This document shows, in pieces, positions 31,805 through 41,721 of a DNA stretch of 64,000 bases. Within the stretch, counting starts at the first letter, position 1. Each line of letters opens with the position of its first letter. The notes beneath the pieces are model-generated. The model was not told the DNA's origin. It did no database searches and saw nothing but the letters and a program-made list of their open reading frames with translations. A program made the position numbers and the translations under genes. This DNA comes from Marisediminicola sp040546025 (lineage in GTDB: Bacteria; Actinomycetota; Actinomycetes; Actinomycetales; Microbacteriaceae): positions 1 through 64,000 of the forward strand of contig NZ_JBEPNA010000010.1 in the NCBI RefSeq assembly GCF_040546025.1, written 5' to 3'.

Positions 31805-32583
31805 TGAGTACGGACGACAAAAATGCTGGCACGCACTCTGCCATTCTTATGAATTCACCGCTTGCACGAGTTCTTGTTCAGATCCGATGGCCGATGCTTA
31901 CAAGCTTCAATCTCGATGGTGTCGCATCCGCGATGAGCCGTGCTCTTGGCGCACCTTATCCGCTCATGTCGCGCCAAGCGGAGATGCAAGTCACCTTCAC
32001 GTCAACGGGACTACAAGAACAACAGACTGGTCATATCATCCGCTTCACATCCGTCGATGAAGCCTGGAATATCTCGTTGGGGAACAATTTTCTGGCTCTC
32101 GATACAAACCAGTACGAAGGTCACACCGACTTCATTGAACGGCTCCGCGTCGTGTTAGATGCGCTGACCGAGGTGGCCAGCATTCCGTTGACTGAACGCA
32201 TCGGATATCGCTACACAAATCGTGTTACGGGAAAAGCCGATATCGATAGTGTTCCGGCTCGTTTTGCGCCAAGTGTGCTTGGCGGAATGGGGGCGGCAGT
32301 GTCGGATCACACTCTCCTTCACACCATTACCGAGACTGTATTCAGTGCTGAGGACGCGCTACTACTGATTCGATCCGCCAGGGTTCGCGCGAATGAGTCA
32401 ATCGACCCGTCGCTACCGCCTGTCGATGAAGACAGTTGGATTCTTGATCTTGACGCATACGAGGAACAGCGCACGCCCTTCGATGTTGCCCGGATAGCAG
32501 ATCGTTGCGAAAAACTCGCGGGTATCGCGCATCAGCATTTCAATGAAGTGGTTACCGAAAAATTCTACGAAAGGTACGCATGA
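31804..32583 (+). CDS. TIGR04255-like protein, function unknown
   Basis: A 259-aa protein matching the pattern of the sporadic TIGR04255 family. It has an N-terminal PLARVLVQIRWP strand, a central NISLGNNFLALDTNQYEGHTDFIERL block, and the signature ERIGYRYTNRV. No catalytic motif is recognisable. It is the first gene of a tight cassette; its stop overlaps the next start (ATGA). Codon use and GC content are lower than in the surrounding chromosome. Its position against attR is typical of island cargo such as defence or toxin-antitoxin genes. Function is not known to me. Confidence 0.6.
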   Translation: MSTDDKNAGTHSAILMNSPLARVLVQIRWPMLTSFNLDGVASAMSRALGAPYPLMSRQAEMQVTFTSTGLQEQQTGHIIRFTSVDEAWNISLGNNFLALDTNQYEGHTDFIERLRVVLDALTEVASIPLTERIGYRYTNRVTGKADIDSVPARFAPSVLGGMGAAVSDHTLLHTITETVFSAEDALLLIRSARVRANESIDPSLPPVDEDSWILDLDAYEEQRTPFDVARIADRCEKLAGIAHQHFNEVVTEKFYERYA

Positions 32584-33083
32584 CAACCGCACAGCGTATC
32601 GACTCCCGAAAACTCATCTGGACCACAGCCGCTGGCGTTGCTGCGTTCGTTTTTCTCGGTACATCGATCCCACTCGCGCGGCCTTCCGAGCCGCAAATCA
32701 TCCGACCGTCGTTCATCGCATCGCCACATACAAGCCTGGCATCAACCGCCGTATCCTCAACGGCCGAGGTTGACCTACCCGCAACTATCCCAGCGGCGAT
32801 TGCAGAACTCCGCGCAAGTACGACGTTCACCTGGGACCAGGTAGCGAAGCTTTTCGGAGTTTCTCGGCGTACCGTCCATCTTTGGGCTGCTGGCGGCAAC
32901 ATGGCCTCCCGCAATGAAGAACACCTTGCGGCACTTATACAGGAAGTGCGCGCAATCAAGGTGGCTGCCCCTGCTGATGAACGCATGCAATTCTTTGCGA
33001 TGCTTGACCGGCATCGAATGAACCTGGCGTCTACGACGAGTGATATCAGCAGGCCCGCAGAAATCTACGCTGCGGACGTGTGA
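32580..33083 (+). CDS. Membrane-anchored HTH protein of the cassette
   Basis: A 167-aa protein with a hydrophobic segment at about residues 12-32 (LIWTTAAGVAAFVFLGTSI), a Ser/Thr/Pro-rich linker, and an HTH domain at about 85-125 (FTWDQVAKLFGVSRRTVHLWAAGGNMASRNEEHLAALI) of the Xre/MerR-like kind. The combination of a predicted membrane or signal segment with a DNA-binding domain is unusual. Its start overlaps the upstream stop, and the next gene follows after 9 bp, so the three are one transcription and translation unit. Confidence 0.65.
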   Translation: MTTAQRIDSRKLIWTTAAGVAAFVFLGTSIPLARPSEPQIIRPSFIASPHTSLASTAVSSTAEVDLPATIPAAIAELRASTTFTWDQVAKLFGVSRRTVHLWAAGGNMASRNEEHLAALIQEVRAIKVAAPADERMQFFAMLDRHRMNLASTTSDISRPAEIYAADV

Positions 33084-33092
33084 TCGGACGGT

Positions 33093-33959
33093 ATGGACCA
33101 CCCGTTTTTTCGATCGCTGCGCCAAGCGCAAGTAATCAAGCTCACTGGGGAGGCTGGCCTTCATGGAGACTTTATTGTCGTTTCACAGAGCTGCGATGTA
33201 GTTCAGCCCAAGCGGGAGTTACTTCAACTCGCGCCACTCGTTTCTATTCCGGACGCTGAAGTTCGACGTGGTGCGTTGAAGAAGGTGAACCCCCGATACC
33301 CCTTGGTATCCGCCGTAAACGAGGGCCTGTTTGCCGATCTTGCGAGGCTCACCAGCGTTGAGAAGCGGGCCATAGTAGACGCCAGCATCGTTTCAAAACT
33401 CGAGATCGCAGATGCTCGTGACGCACGTGAATTTGGGCTCGCCGTGGGTCGCTGGTTCAGCAGATTCGCATTCCCCGACGAGGTGCAGCCATGGCTCGCA
33501 CCTGTCCAAGAACTTATTCGTAAGAAGTACGACAGCTCGCAGAGCGCTCTCGGTCGCTTGCTCCAAGACGTCACAGAGATTCGAGTGGAGGCTCCCTCCT
33601 GGGACTCGCTACCAGTGGCGATCAAACTGCACGTGATTGTCAAAGCGGGTGTTGTTCCGACGATTCCAGAGGATCAAGATCTGTCAGGACTTGGACACCT
33701 CCCGAATGATCTCGATGCACTTTGCCAGGCGATCCTCAACGAAGAAGATGTGATTCGCCGCGCCGTGCTTTGGAGCGCATTCCCTGACGCCCTCGCACAA
33801 CGATGTTCTCCAAAGGGACGGGACGCGGAGAACCCTGCGGTTCGTGATGCGGTCGACTCAGTTGAAGGTGAACTGAGCTCCGATGACACCTTCTCATTGT
33901 CGAGCTTTCGTCGTTCCGAACAACTCGATATCGATTTCCTTTCCGATCCGATGCCGTAG
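33093..33959 (+). CDS. Conserved protein with SQSCDVV motif, function unknown
   Basis: A 288-aa protein. The N-terminal region contains GDFIVVSQSCDVVQPKREL, with a single cysteine in a hydrophobic strand that resembles a conserved SQ(S/T)CDxV motif of uncharacterised actinobacterial proteins. It is followed by FADLARLTSVEKRAIVDASIV and GRWFSRFAFPDEVQPWLAPVQELIRKK. No known fold is recognised. The acidic/serine-rich C-terminus ends DIDFLSDPMP. It is the third gene of the cassette, 240 bp from attR. It may be the effector, but nothing in the sequence proves that. Confidence 0.55.
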   Translation: MDHPFFRSLRQAQVIKLTGEAGLHGDFIVVSQSCDVVQPKRELLQLAPLVSIPDAEVRRGALKKVNPRYPLVSAVNEGLFADLARLTSVEKRAIVDASIVSKLEIADARDAREFGLAVGRWFSRFAFPDEVQPWLAPVQELIRKKYDSSQSALGRLLQDVTEIRVEAPSWDSLPVAIKLHVIVKAGVVPTIPEDQDLSGLGHLPNDLDALCQAILNEEDVIRRAVLWSAFPDALAQRCSPKGRDAENPAVRDAVDSVEGELSSDDTFSLSSFRRSEQLDIDFLSDPMP

Positions 33960-34200
33960 TGATCGTCGTTTCCCGAGGCCGTCCTCACTAGGTGATTTCG
34001 GTCACAGCAACGACCTGCTCGTCTGAGGCTTGGATGTCCCTGAACAGGGTGGGGCCGACCTACATCGTCACGCCCAAGGGCCCCGTGAGGGTCCCGGCAC
34101 TCGGCGACAACCCCGAATCCAACGCGTTTCACGTGCAGGATCATACGATTTCTGCATCATCTGCATACGTCGCTGACCCTGCTAAGATGGAGAGCCCTTG

Positions 34201-34235
34201 ATGGGCTCCGTGGGTTCAAATCCCACCGTCTCCGC
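34201..34235. repeat. attR core (35 bp)
   Basis: Perfect repeat of 19568-19602. Upstream of it the similarity to the tRNA continues back to about 34177 with two mismatches in 24 bases. This is a 3' tRNA fragment and not a gene. Confidence 0.9.
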
Positions 34236-34238
34236 CAT

Positions 34239-34270
34239 CAAGCCCTCGAAGCCATTCGGGGGCTTGTTTT
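34239..34270 (+). terminator. Original tRNA-Ser(GCU) terminator, displaced by the island
   Basis: CAAGCCCTCGAA, loop GCCA, TTCGGGGGCTTG and then TTTT form a rho-independent terminator 4 bp past the attR core. Before integration it would have followed tRNA-Ser directly. Confidence 0.75.
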
Positions 34271-34403
34271 GTCTCGTCCCTGCGGAGCCGAACGAATGCC
34301 ATGCGGGCAACTACGATGAGAGGCAGGGCTCCACTGCCACCCGCTTGAGGTGCCCAGCCGCGCTGACGCGGCGACGAAGTGAATTGATGGAGGCGTTATC
34401 CTC

Positions 34404-37400
34404 GTGCCGTCTGAACCGACCCGTCTGACCGCTGAGGCTCCGGGAGGGGACCAGCTCGAGGATTTCATAGCTGCCTACTACCAGCACTTGGCGAGCGACG
34501 ACGCGCAGGCGTACGAGCCGAACGTGCTGCGGGCGCGAGCGGTCGACCACTGGCGGGTCGCCCACACCCGCACCCCGAAGACCGCCAACGTGCAGATTCT
34601 CAACGAGCGCGGCTGCAGCGTGGTCTACGTCGTCACGGATGACATGCCGTTCCTCGTCGACTCGGTCACCGCCGAGCTCGTGCGGCAGAGCTCCGCCATC
34701 CACCTCGTCGTCCACCCGCTTCTGGTCGTGGCGCGCAGCCGGCAGACGAACGACATCGTCAGCGTGCGGCGGATGCCGACCGAGATCGGCATCTCCAGCG
34801 GAGACACCTCGTCGATGCCGGACATCTCCCACCTGCTCGCCTCCGAGGATGACGCCTCCCACATGGAGTCGTGGATCGCAATCGAGATCGATCGCGCGAG
34901 CGATGAGGCCGTGGCCCTGCTCATCGAGGGGCTGAAGAGGGTTCTCTACGACGTGCGCGCCGCGGTCGAGGACTGGCAATTCATGCGCGCGAAGGCGGTG
35001 CTCATCGCTGACGCGCTCGGCAGGGTGGCCGGGGCGGAGGAGATACCCGACCTCAGGCAGACCCAGGAGTTGCTGCGGTGGCTCGATCGTGACAACTTCA
35101 CCTTCCTGGGGTATCGCGAATACGACCTCGAGACGGTGGAGGGGGAGGATGTCCTCACGATCCGAGACGGGAGCGGGTTGGGCCTTCTGCGCTCCGTCGA
35201 CGACGGGCACCAGCTCCAGCACCTGACCGAGGCCGGACGGAAGATGGCGCGCGAGCGGCGCGCTCTCGTGATCACCAAGGCGAACTCCCGGTCGAGCGTG
35301 CACCGTCCCGCCTACTTTGACTACATCGGCATCAAGAGCTTCGACGAGCACGGCAACGTCAACGGCGAGCAGCGGTTCATCGGGCTGTTCGCCGCCACCG
35401 CCTACACGAGTTCGGTGCGGGCAGTGCCCATCCTCCGCGAGAAGGTGGATGCCGTCATGGCGCAGGTCGGCTTCCCGCCGGGGTCGCACAGCGGCAAGGA
35501 CCTGCTGGGCATCATGGAGACCTACCCCAGGGACGAGCTGTTCCAGATGGAAGTGTCCGACCTCGTCGCGACGGCGCTCGCGATCCAGCGGCTGCAGGAG
35601 CGTCGCCGCACCCGCCTCTTCCTCCGCCCCGACATCTATGGGCGCTTCATGTCCGCCCTGGTCTACCTCCCGCGCGACCGGTACACCACGGCCGTGCGAC
35701 TGCGCATCGAGAAGGAGCTTCGCGAGACGTTCCACGCCGAGTCCCTCGACTTCGAGGCACGGATGACCGAGTCCGCCCTCGCGCGCCTCTTCTTCCGCAT
35801 CCGGCTGCCGCGCGACGCCCACCTCGAGCTCGTCGACGCCGCGCACCTTGAGCGCCGGCTTGTGCTGGCGGTGCGGTCGTGGTCAGAGGGCATCAGCGAG
35901 GAGCTGCGCGAGAACTACCCGCCGGAGCAAGCCGATAACCTCGTCGATCTCTGGGCCGACGCGTTCCCCGCCAGCTACCGCGTCGACTACGAGGTCGAGG
36001 ATGCCCTCGAGGACATCGCCCGATTCGAGGCGAGCGCCGCCGCGGCGACCGAGGCGGAGGCATCCGGCGGGGGCCCCGCGCACCCGGGGCTCCACGTCTA
36101 CCTCCCGCAGGCGACCGAGGCAGGGGAGGATGCCCGGATCAAGCTCTACATGATGGAGTCCAAGAGCCTGACCCAGATCCTGCCGTTCTTCCACAACCTC
36201 GGAATCGAGGTGCTCGACGAGGTGCCGTTCGATATCGAGACCTCCGACGGACGCGCCTTCTACCTCTACGACCTGGGCCTGCACTATCCGGCCGGTGTCG
36301 ACCCCGTCTCGACGGGCGAGCTCCTGGCCGATTCCTTCGGTGCCGCTGTCAGCGGCTCGATCGAGTCGGACGGCCTCGACCGGCTCGTGCTCCGCGAGGG
36401 GATGCCCTGGCACCGGGTCGTGATCCTGCGCAGCTACGCCAAATACATGCGCCAGATGGGCAACGCCAACTCGTACGGGTTCATCTCCGACACCCTGCTC
36501 GCGAACCCCCGCGTCACGCGCGGCCTCGTGTCGCTCTTCGAAGCACGATTCGATCCGGACCTCGCAGCCGACGAGCGCGAACGCCGCACCCTCCAAGTGC
36601 GGACCGAGCTCGCCTCGGACATGGAACGGGTCGCCACCCTCGACGCCGACCGGGTGCTGCGCACCTTCATCACCCTCATCGAGGCCTCGCTGCGCACGAA
36701 CTTCTTCCAGTACAAGCCCTACCTGAGCATCAAGCTCGACCCGACCGCGATCGACCTGCTGCCGTTCCCGCGGCCGATGTTCGAGACGTGGGTCTACTCC
36801 CCTCAGGTCGAAGGCGTGCACCTCCGGTTCGGGAAGGTCGCCCGCGGCGGGCTGCGCTGGTCCGACCGGCGGGAGGACTTCCGCACCGAGGTACTCGGAC
36901 TGGTCAAGGCGCAGACGGTCAAGAACGCGGTGATCGTGCCGACCGGAGCCAAGGGCGGATTCTTCGCCAAGAAGCTCCCCGACCCCGCCGACGACCGTGC
37001 CGCCTGGATGGCGGAGGGCGTCGACGCGTACCGCACCTTCATCCGTGGGCTGCTCGACCTGACCGACAACCTCGTGACGACGGCCGACGGCGAGCAGGTG
37101 GTGCCGCCCACGAGAGTGGTCCGCCACGACAACACAGACACCTACCTCGTGGTCGCCGCAGACAAGGGAACGGCGACGTTCTCGGACATCGCCAACTCCC
37201 TGGCCGGCGAGTACGGCTTCTGGCTCGGTGACGCGTTCGCCTCCGGCGGCTCCATCGGCTACGACCACAAGGCGATGGGCATCACCGCCAGGGGCGCGTG
37301 GGAGTCGGTCAAGCGACACTTCAGCGAGCTCGGCGTCGACACGCAGGCCGACGACTTCACGGTCGTCGGGGTCGGCGACATGTCGGGGGATGTGTTCGGC

Positions 37401-39257
37401 AACGGGATGCTCCTGTCGAGGCACATCCGTCTCATCGCCGCCTTCGACCACCGCCACATCTTCCTCGACCCGAGCCCGGATGCCGCGGTGTCGTTCGCCG
37501 AGCGGCGGCGGCTGTTCGACATGCCGCGCTCCTCGTGGGCCGACTACGACGCTGGCCTGATCAGCGCCGGCGGTGGCATCCACCCGCGCCAGGCGAAGGC
37601 CGTTCCGATCTCGGCCGAGGTGCGCTCCGCGCTCGGCCTGCCGGAGGGCACGACCCAGCTGAGCCCGCCGGAGCTGCTCCGCGCCATACTTCGGGCTCCT
37701 GCCGACCTGCTCTACAACGGCGGCATCGGCACCTACGTCAAGGCGAGCACGGAGACGTCCGCGGACGTCGGCGACAAGGCCAACGACGTCATCCGCGTCG
37801 ACGGTCGGGACCTCCGCGTGCGGGTCGTCGGCGAGGGCGGCAACCTCGGGCTGACCCAGCGCGGCCGCATCGAGGCCGCTCTCGGCGGCGTCATCCTCAA
37901 CACCGACGCGATCGACAACTCCGCCGGCGTCGACTGCTCCGACCATGAAGTCAACATCAAGATCTTCGTCGACCGCATGGTCGCCTCCGGGCGGCTGGCG
38001 GAGGCGGACCGGTCCGAATTCCTGGCCGGGATGACCGATGAGGTCGCGCGGCTCGTGCTCGATGACAACATCGATCAGAACATCCTCCTGCTCAACGACC
38101 GCGCCAAGGTGATCAACTGGAGCCCGAGCTACGAGCGGCTGATGGACTGGCTCGAGGCGTCCGGCGACCTGGGGCGCGACCTCGAGGCACTGCCGACGAC
38201 GGCCGTGCTGCGGGAGCGGCTCGACCAGGGCCAAGGGCTCACCTCGCCCGAGCTCTCCGTGCTCGGCGCGTACGCCAAGATCGAGCTCGCCACCGCACTG
38301 CGCGAAAGCGACCTGGCCGACGATCCGTGGTTCGGGCAGACCCTGCGCGGCTACTTCCCCCGACAGCTGTCCGAGCGGTTCGACGCCGAACTCGACACGC
38401 ACCCGCTGCGCCGCGAGATCATCACGACCGTCATCGCAAACGACATGATCAACCTCGGCGGGGTGACGTTCGCGTTCCGCGCGATCGAGGAGACCTCCGC
38501 CGACCAGGCCGCGGTCGCCCGTGCCTTCGTCACCCTGCGCCACGTCTTCGAGCTGGGCACGATGGTCGACGAGCTGAACGAGCTGCCGTCGTCGTTCCCG
38601 ACCGAGCACTGGACGGCCGTCCACCTCGACATCCGCCGGCTGCTCGACCGCGCGGTGCGCTGGCTCGTCAACCAGGGCGGCGCATCCCTTCCCATCGACG
38701 AGGTCGTCGCCCAGTACAAGCCGCAGATCGACCTGATCCGCGCCCAACTGGTCGACTACCTTCACGGCTCTGACCTGGCACGCGTGCGGTCGCTGCTCGA
38801 GAAGGGGCGGGAATGGGGTCTCCCGGAAGGCCTCAGCCGTCGCTGGGCCGAACTCTTCGAGGCCTTCGCGCTGCTCGATGTCGCGAAGATCGCGGCGGGC
38901 ACGGACGCTCCGATGGTCGATGTCGCCGCGGTCTACTACCTCGTCTACGACCGCTTCGGCGTCGACGACCTCCTCGAGCGCATCACATCGCTGCCGCGCA
39001 AGGACCGGTGGCAGGCACTCGCCCGCGCTGCGCTGCGCGACGACCTCTACTCGGCCGTGGCCGACATGACGACGGCCATCCTGCAGGAGACCGACCCCGG
39101 CCCGGCCGCGGAGCGCCTGCTCGTCTGGGAGGCGCTCAACGCCGACCAGTTGGGGCGAGCCAGGAGCGTGTTCGAAGAGGTCAATGCGCTCGGCCAGGAC
39201 GACATGGCGTCGCTGTCGGTTGCGCTCCGACTGCTCCGCTCCATCGTGCGCCGCTGA
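34404..39257 (+). CDS. gdhB: NAD-specific glutamate dehydrogenase, 180-kDa class
   Basis: A 1617-aa enzyme of the large bacterial NAD-GDH class that deaminates glutamate to 2-oxoglutarate, mainly catabolically. The N-terminal third carries ACT-like regulatory regions. The catalytic domain shows GGLRWSDRREDFRTEVLGLVKAQTVKNAV followed by PTGAKGGFF (about residues 815-860). The nucleotide-binding part has GVGDMSGDVFGNGML and the substrate region includes VGEGGNLGLTQRGR. A helical C-terminal domain follows. Length matches the class. The GTG start at 34404 has GGAGG upstream. It lies beside a pyruvate or amino-acid uptake cluster. Confidence 0.93.
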   Translation: MPSEPTRLTAEAPGGDQLEDFIAAYYQHLASDDAQAYEPNVLRARAVDHWRVAHTRTPKTANVQILNERGCSVVYVVTDDMPFLVDSVTAELVRQSSAIHLVVHPLLVVARSRQTNDIVSVRRMPTEIGISSGDTSSMPDISHLLASEDDASHMESWIAIEIDRASDEAVALLIEGLKRVLYDVRAAVEDWQFMRAKAVLIADALGRVAGAEEIPDLRQTQELLRWLDRDNFTFLGYREYDLETVEGEDVLTIRDGSGLGLLRSVDDGHQLQHLTEAGRKMARERRALVITKANSRSSVHRPAYFDYIGIKSFDEHGNVNGEQRFIGLFAATAYTSSVRAVPILREKVDAVMAQVGFPPGSHSGKDLLGIMETYPRDELFQMEVSDLVATALAIQRLQERRRTRLFLRPDIYGRFMSALVYLPRDRYTTAVRLRIEKELRETFHAESLDFEARMTESALARLFFRIRLPRDAHLELVDAAHLERRLVLAVRSWSEGISEELRENYPPEQADNLVDLWADAFPASYRVDYEVEDALEDIARFEASAAAATEAEASGGGPAHPGLHVYLPQATEAGEDARIKLYMMESKSLTQILPFFHNLGIEVLDEVPFDIETSDGRAFYLYDLGLHYPAGVDPVSTGELLADSFGAAVSGSIESDGLDRLVLREGMPWHRVVILRSYAKYMRQMGNANSYGFISDTLLANPRVTRGLVSLFEARFDPDLAADERERRTLQVRTELASDMERVATLDADRVLRTFITLIEASLRTNFFQYKPYLSIKLDPTAIDLLPFPRPMFETWVYSPQVEGVHLRFGKVARGGLRWSDRREDFRTEVLGLVKAQTVKNAVIVPTGAKGGFFAKKLPDPADDRAAWMAEGVDAYRTFIRGLLDLTDNLVTTADGEQVVPPTRVVRHDNTDTYLVVAADKGTATFSDIANSLAGEYGFWLGDAFASGGSIGYDHKAMGITARGAWESVKRHFSELGVDTQADDFTVVGVGDMSGDVFGNGMLLSRHIRLIAAFDHRHIFLDPSPDAAVSFAERRRLFDMPRSSWADYDAGLISAGGGIHPRQAKAVPISAEVRSALGLPEGTTQLSPPELLRAILRAPADLLYNGGIGTYVKASTETSADVGDKANDVIRVDGRDLRVRVVGEGGNLGLTQRGRIEAALGGVILNTDAIDNSAGVDCSDHEVNIKIFVDRMVASGRLAEADRSEFLAGMTDEVARLVLDDNIDQNILLLNDRAKVINWSPSYERLMDWLEASGDLGRDLEALPTTAVLRERLDQGQGLTSPELSVLGAYAKIELATALRESDLADDPWFGQTLRGYFPRQLSERFDAELDTHPLRREIITTVIANDMINLGGVTFAFRAIEETSADQAAVARAFVTLRHVFELGTMVDELNELPSSFPTEHWTAVHLDIRRLLDRAVRWLVNQGGASLPIDEVVAQYKPQIDLIRAQLVDYLHGSDLARVRSLLEKGREWGLPEGLSRRWAELFEAFALLDVAKIAAGTDAPMVDVAAVYYLVYDRFGVDDLLERITSLPRKDRWQALARAALRDDLYSAVADMTTAILQETDPGPAAERLLVWEALNADQLGRARSVFEEVNALGQDDMASLSVALRLLRSIVRR

Positions 39258-39439
39258 GACGTCGTTGACGCGTCCGGCCCTTCGGCGCACTGAAAACTGG
39301 CCAGCGCGGCGTGCGCTCGGCGCACGGACGCTACCGTTCGTCGCCGCGCGCCTGCCGCTCGGCGCACCGTCGCTCTGACCGCGCCGCCGCCCTCCTACGC
39401 TCGACTCACGCAATGACGCGAGTGACGAGGAGTGCACAC

Positions 39440-41713
39440 ATGTCCGACAAGCCCACAACAGCGCCGACGGCATCGGAGGGCGCCTCGTCGCCCCGGTCTG
39501 TCGCGCTGCCACCGACCGCGGTGCCTGCGGACGACCTCGCTCCGAAATGGACACCGATGAAGGTCGCGATCTGGGTCGCGATCGCGCTCCTCGGCGGAGT
39601 CAGCTGGACGATGCTCGCCATCGTCCGCGGCGAGACGGTCAACGCCATGTGGTTCGTCTTCGCGGCCGTGTGCACCTACCTGATCGCCTACCGCTTCTAC
39701 TCCAAGCTCATCGAGCGCAAGCTCGTGATGCCGGATGACACTAGGGCCACCCCCGCCGAGTACAAGGCCGACGGCAAGGACTACGTCCCCACCGACCGCC
39801 GGGTGCTCTACGGTCACCACTTCGCCGCCATCGCCGGCGCCGGCCCGCTTGTCGGCCCGGTGCTCGCCGTGCAGATGGGCTACCTTCCGGGAACCATCTG
39901 GATCATCATCGGGGTGATCTTCGCCGGTGCGGTGCAGGACTACCTCGTGCTCTTCTTCTCCATGCGCCGCGGCGGACGCTCGCTCGGCCAGATGGCCCGC
40001 GAAGAACTCGGCCTCATCGGCGGCACCGCCGCGCTCATCGCCACGCTCGCCATCATGGTCATCATCGTCGCGATCCTCGCGCTCGTCGTGGTGAACGCAC
40101 TCGGTGAAAGCCCCTGGGGCGTCTTCTCTGTCGCGATGACAATTCCGATCGCGCTGTTCATGGGGGTCTACCTCCGCTACATACGACCCGGCCGGGTCAC
40201 CGAGGTCTCGATCATCGGTTTCGTGCTGCTGATGGCCGCGATCATTGGCGGCGGGGTCATCGCCGAGACCGACTGGGGCGTTGCGCTGTTCTCGCTCGAG
40301 CGGACCACGATCGCCATCGGCATCATCGTCTACGGCTTCATCGCCGCGGTGCTGCCCGTCTGGCTGCTCCTCGCCCCGCGCGACTACCTCTCGACGTTCA
40401 TGAAGATCGGCACGATGGTGATGCTCGCCGCCGCGATCGTCGTCGTTCGCCCCGAGATCACCGTTCCCGCGTTCAGCGAGTTCGCGGGCCGCTCCGACGG
40501 ACCGATCGTGTCGGGCTCGCTCTTCCCGTTCCTCTTCGTCACGATCGCCTGTGGCGCGCTGTCCGGGTTCCACGCGCTCATCGCATCCGGAACCACACCG
40601 AAGCTCGTGCAGAAGGAGCGCCAGACGCGCTTCATCGGCTACGGCGGCATGCTCATGGAGTCCTTCGTCGCGATCATGGCGCTCGTCGCCGCACTGTCGA
40701 TCGACCGGGGCATCTACTTCGCCATGAACTCGTCCGCCGCCGCAACGGGCGGAACGATCGAGGGCGCTGTTGCCTTCGTCAACGGCCTCGGGCTGGCGGG
40801 GGTCAACCTCACCGGCGAGATGCTGTCGACGATGGCCGCGAACGTGGGTGAGGAGAGCATCGTCTCCCGCACCGGCGGCGCGCCCACCCTCGCCGTCGGT
40901 CTCGCGCAGATCATGCAGGGCGTATTCGGCGGGGCCGGGATGATGGCCTTCTGGTACCACTTCGCGATCATGTTCGAGGCGCTGTTCATCCTCACCGCGG
41001 TGGATGCCGGCACACGGGTCGCCCGGTTCATGCTGCAGGACACGATCGGCAACTTCATCCCCAAGTTCAAGGACACCGGATGGCGGACGGGAGCCTGGAT
41101 CTGCACTGCGATCATGGTGCTCGCCTGGGGGGCGATCCTCATCATGGGAGTCACAGACCCCCTCGGCGGCATCAATACCCTGTTCCCGCTGTTCGGCATC
41201 GCCAACCAGCTGCTCGCGGCAATCGCGCTCGCGGTGTGCATGGCCATCATCGCCAAGAAGGGCCTGTTCCGCTGGCTGTGGATCCCCGCGCTCCCGCTCG
41301 CCTTCGCGGCGGTGGTGACGATCACCGCGTCGTTCCTGAAGATCTTCTCGACGGTTCCCGCGGTCGGCTACTGGGCCAACCACACCGCATTCAAGAATGC
41401 GCTGGATGCCGGCGAGCAGAGCTTCGGCGCGGCGAAGACACCCGAGGCCATGGAGGCGGTGGTGCGCAACACCTTCGTGCAGGGCACCCTGTCGATCGTG
41501 TTCGTCACCCTCGCCATCATCGTCATCGCCACCGCGATCGCCGCGACGGTGAAGTCCTTCCAGACGCGCGGCGCCGCCAGCACCGAAGACCCGGCGACCC
41601 CGTCGCGGATCTACGCTCCATCGGGATTTATCGCGACCCCGGCGGAGAAGGCACTCGAGGCGGAGTGGGAGGCGCTGCCCGCCGACCGCAAGCCGACCGT
41701 GCGCGGGCACTGA
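39440..41713 (+). CDS. cstA: CstA/BtsT-family carbon-starvation transporter
   Basis: A 757-aa integral membrane protein with about 16-18 helices. CstA landmarks are present: YGHHFAAIAGAGPLVGPVLAVQMGYLPG, GAVQDYLVLFFSMRRGGRSLG, and SGFHALIASGTTPK. Family members import pyruvate (BtsT, CstA) or peptides under carbon limitation. GAGGAG precedes the ATG at 39440. A YbdD-type partner gene and a LytS/LytTR system follow, the same kind of system that controls btsT in enterobacteria, so pyruvate is the likely substrate. Confidence 0.9.
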   Translation: MSDKPTTAPTASEGASSPRSVALPPTAVPADDLAPKWTPMKVAIWVAIALLGGVSWTMLAIVRGETVNAMWFVFAAVCTYLIAYRFYSKLIERKLVMPDDTRATPAEYKADGKDYVPTDRRVLYGHHFAAIAGAGPLVGPVLAVQMGYLPGTIWIIIGVIFAGAVQDYLVLFFSMRRGGRSLGQMAREELGLIGGTAALIATLAIMVIIVAILALVVVNALGESPWGVFSVAMTIPIALFMGVYLRYIRPGRVTEVSIIGFVLLMAAIIGGGVIAETDWGVALFSLERTTIAIGIIVYGFIAAVLPVWLLLAPRDYLSTFMKIGTMVMLAAAIVVVRPEITVPAFSEFAGRSDGPIVSGSLFPFLFVTIACGALSGFHALIASGTTPKLVQKERQTRFIGYGGMLMESFVAIMALVAALSIDRGIYFAMNSSAAATGGTIEGAVAFVNGLGLAGVNLTGEMLSTMAANVGEESIVSRTGGAPTLAVGLAQIMQGVFGGAGMMAFWYHFAIMFEALFILTAVDAGTRVARFMLQDTIGNFIPKFKDTGWRTGAWICTAIMVLAWGAILIMGVTDPLGGINTLFPLFGIANQLLAAIALAVCMAIIAKKGLFRWLWIPALPLAFAAVVTITASFLKIFSTVPAVGYWANHTAFKNALDAGEQSFGAAKTPEAMEAVVRNTFVQGTLSIVFVTLAIIVIATAIAATVKSFQTRGAASTEDPATPSRIYAPSGFIATPAEKALEAEWEALPADRKPTVRGH

Positions 41714-41721
41714 GGCATCTG

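Noticed and set aside
34177..34235. A second tRNA-Ser gene near 34200
   Set aside because: Only the anticodon-loop-to-acceptor 3' part is present and the 5' half is missing. It is the attR remnant.
35883..39554. A 1223-codon open frame antisense to the glutamate dehydrogenase gene
   Set aside because: GC-rich genes with strong third-position bias leave long open antisense frames. The translation has no domain pattern and the plus strand encodes a clear NAD-GDH.
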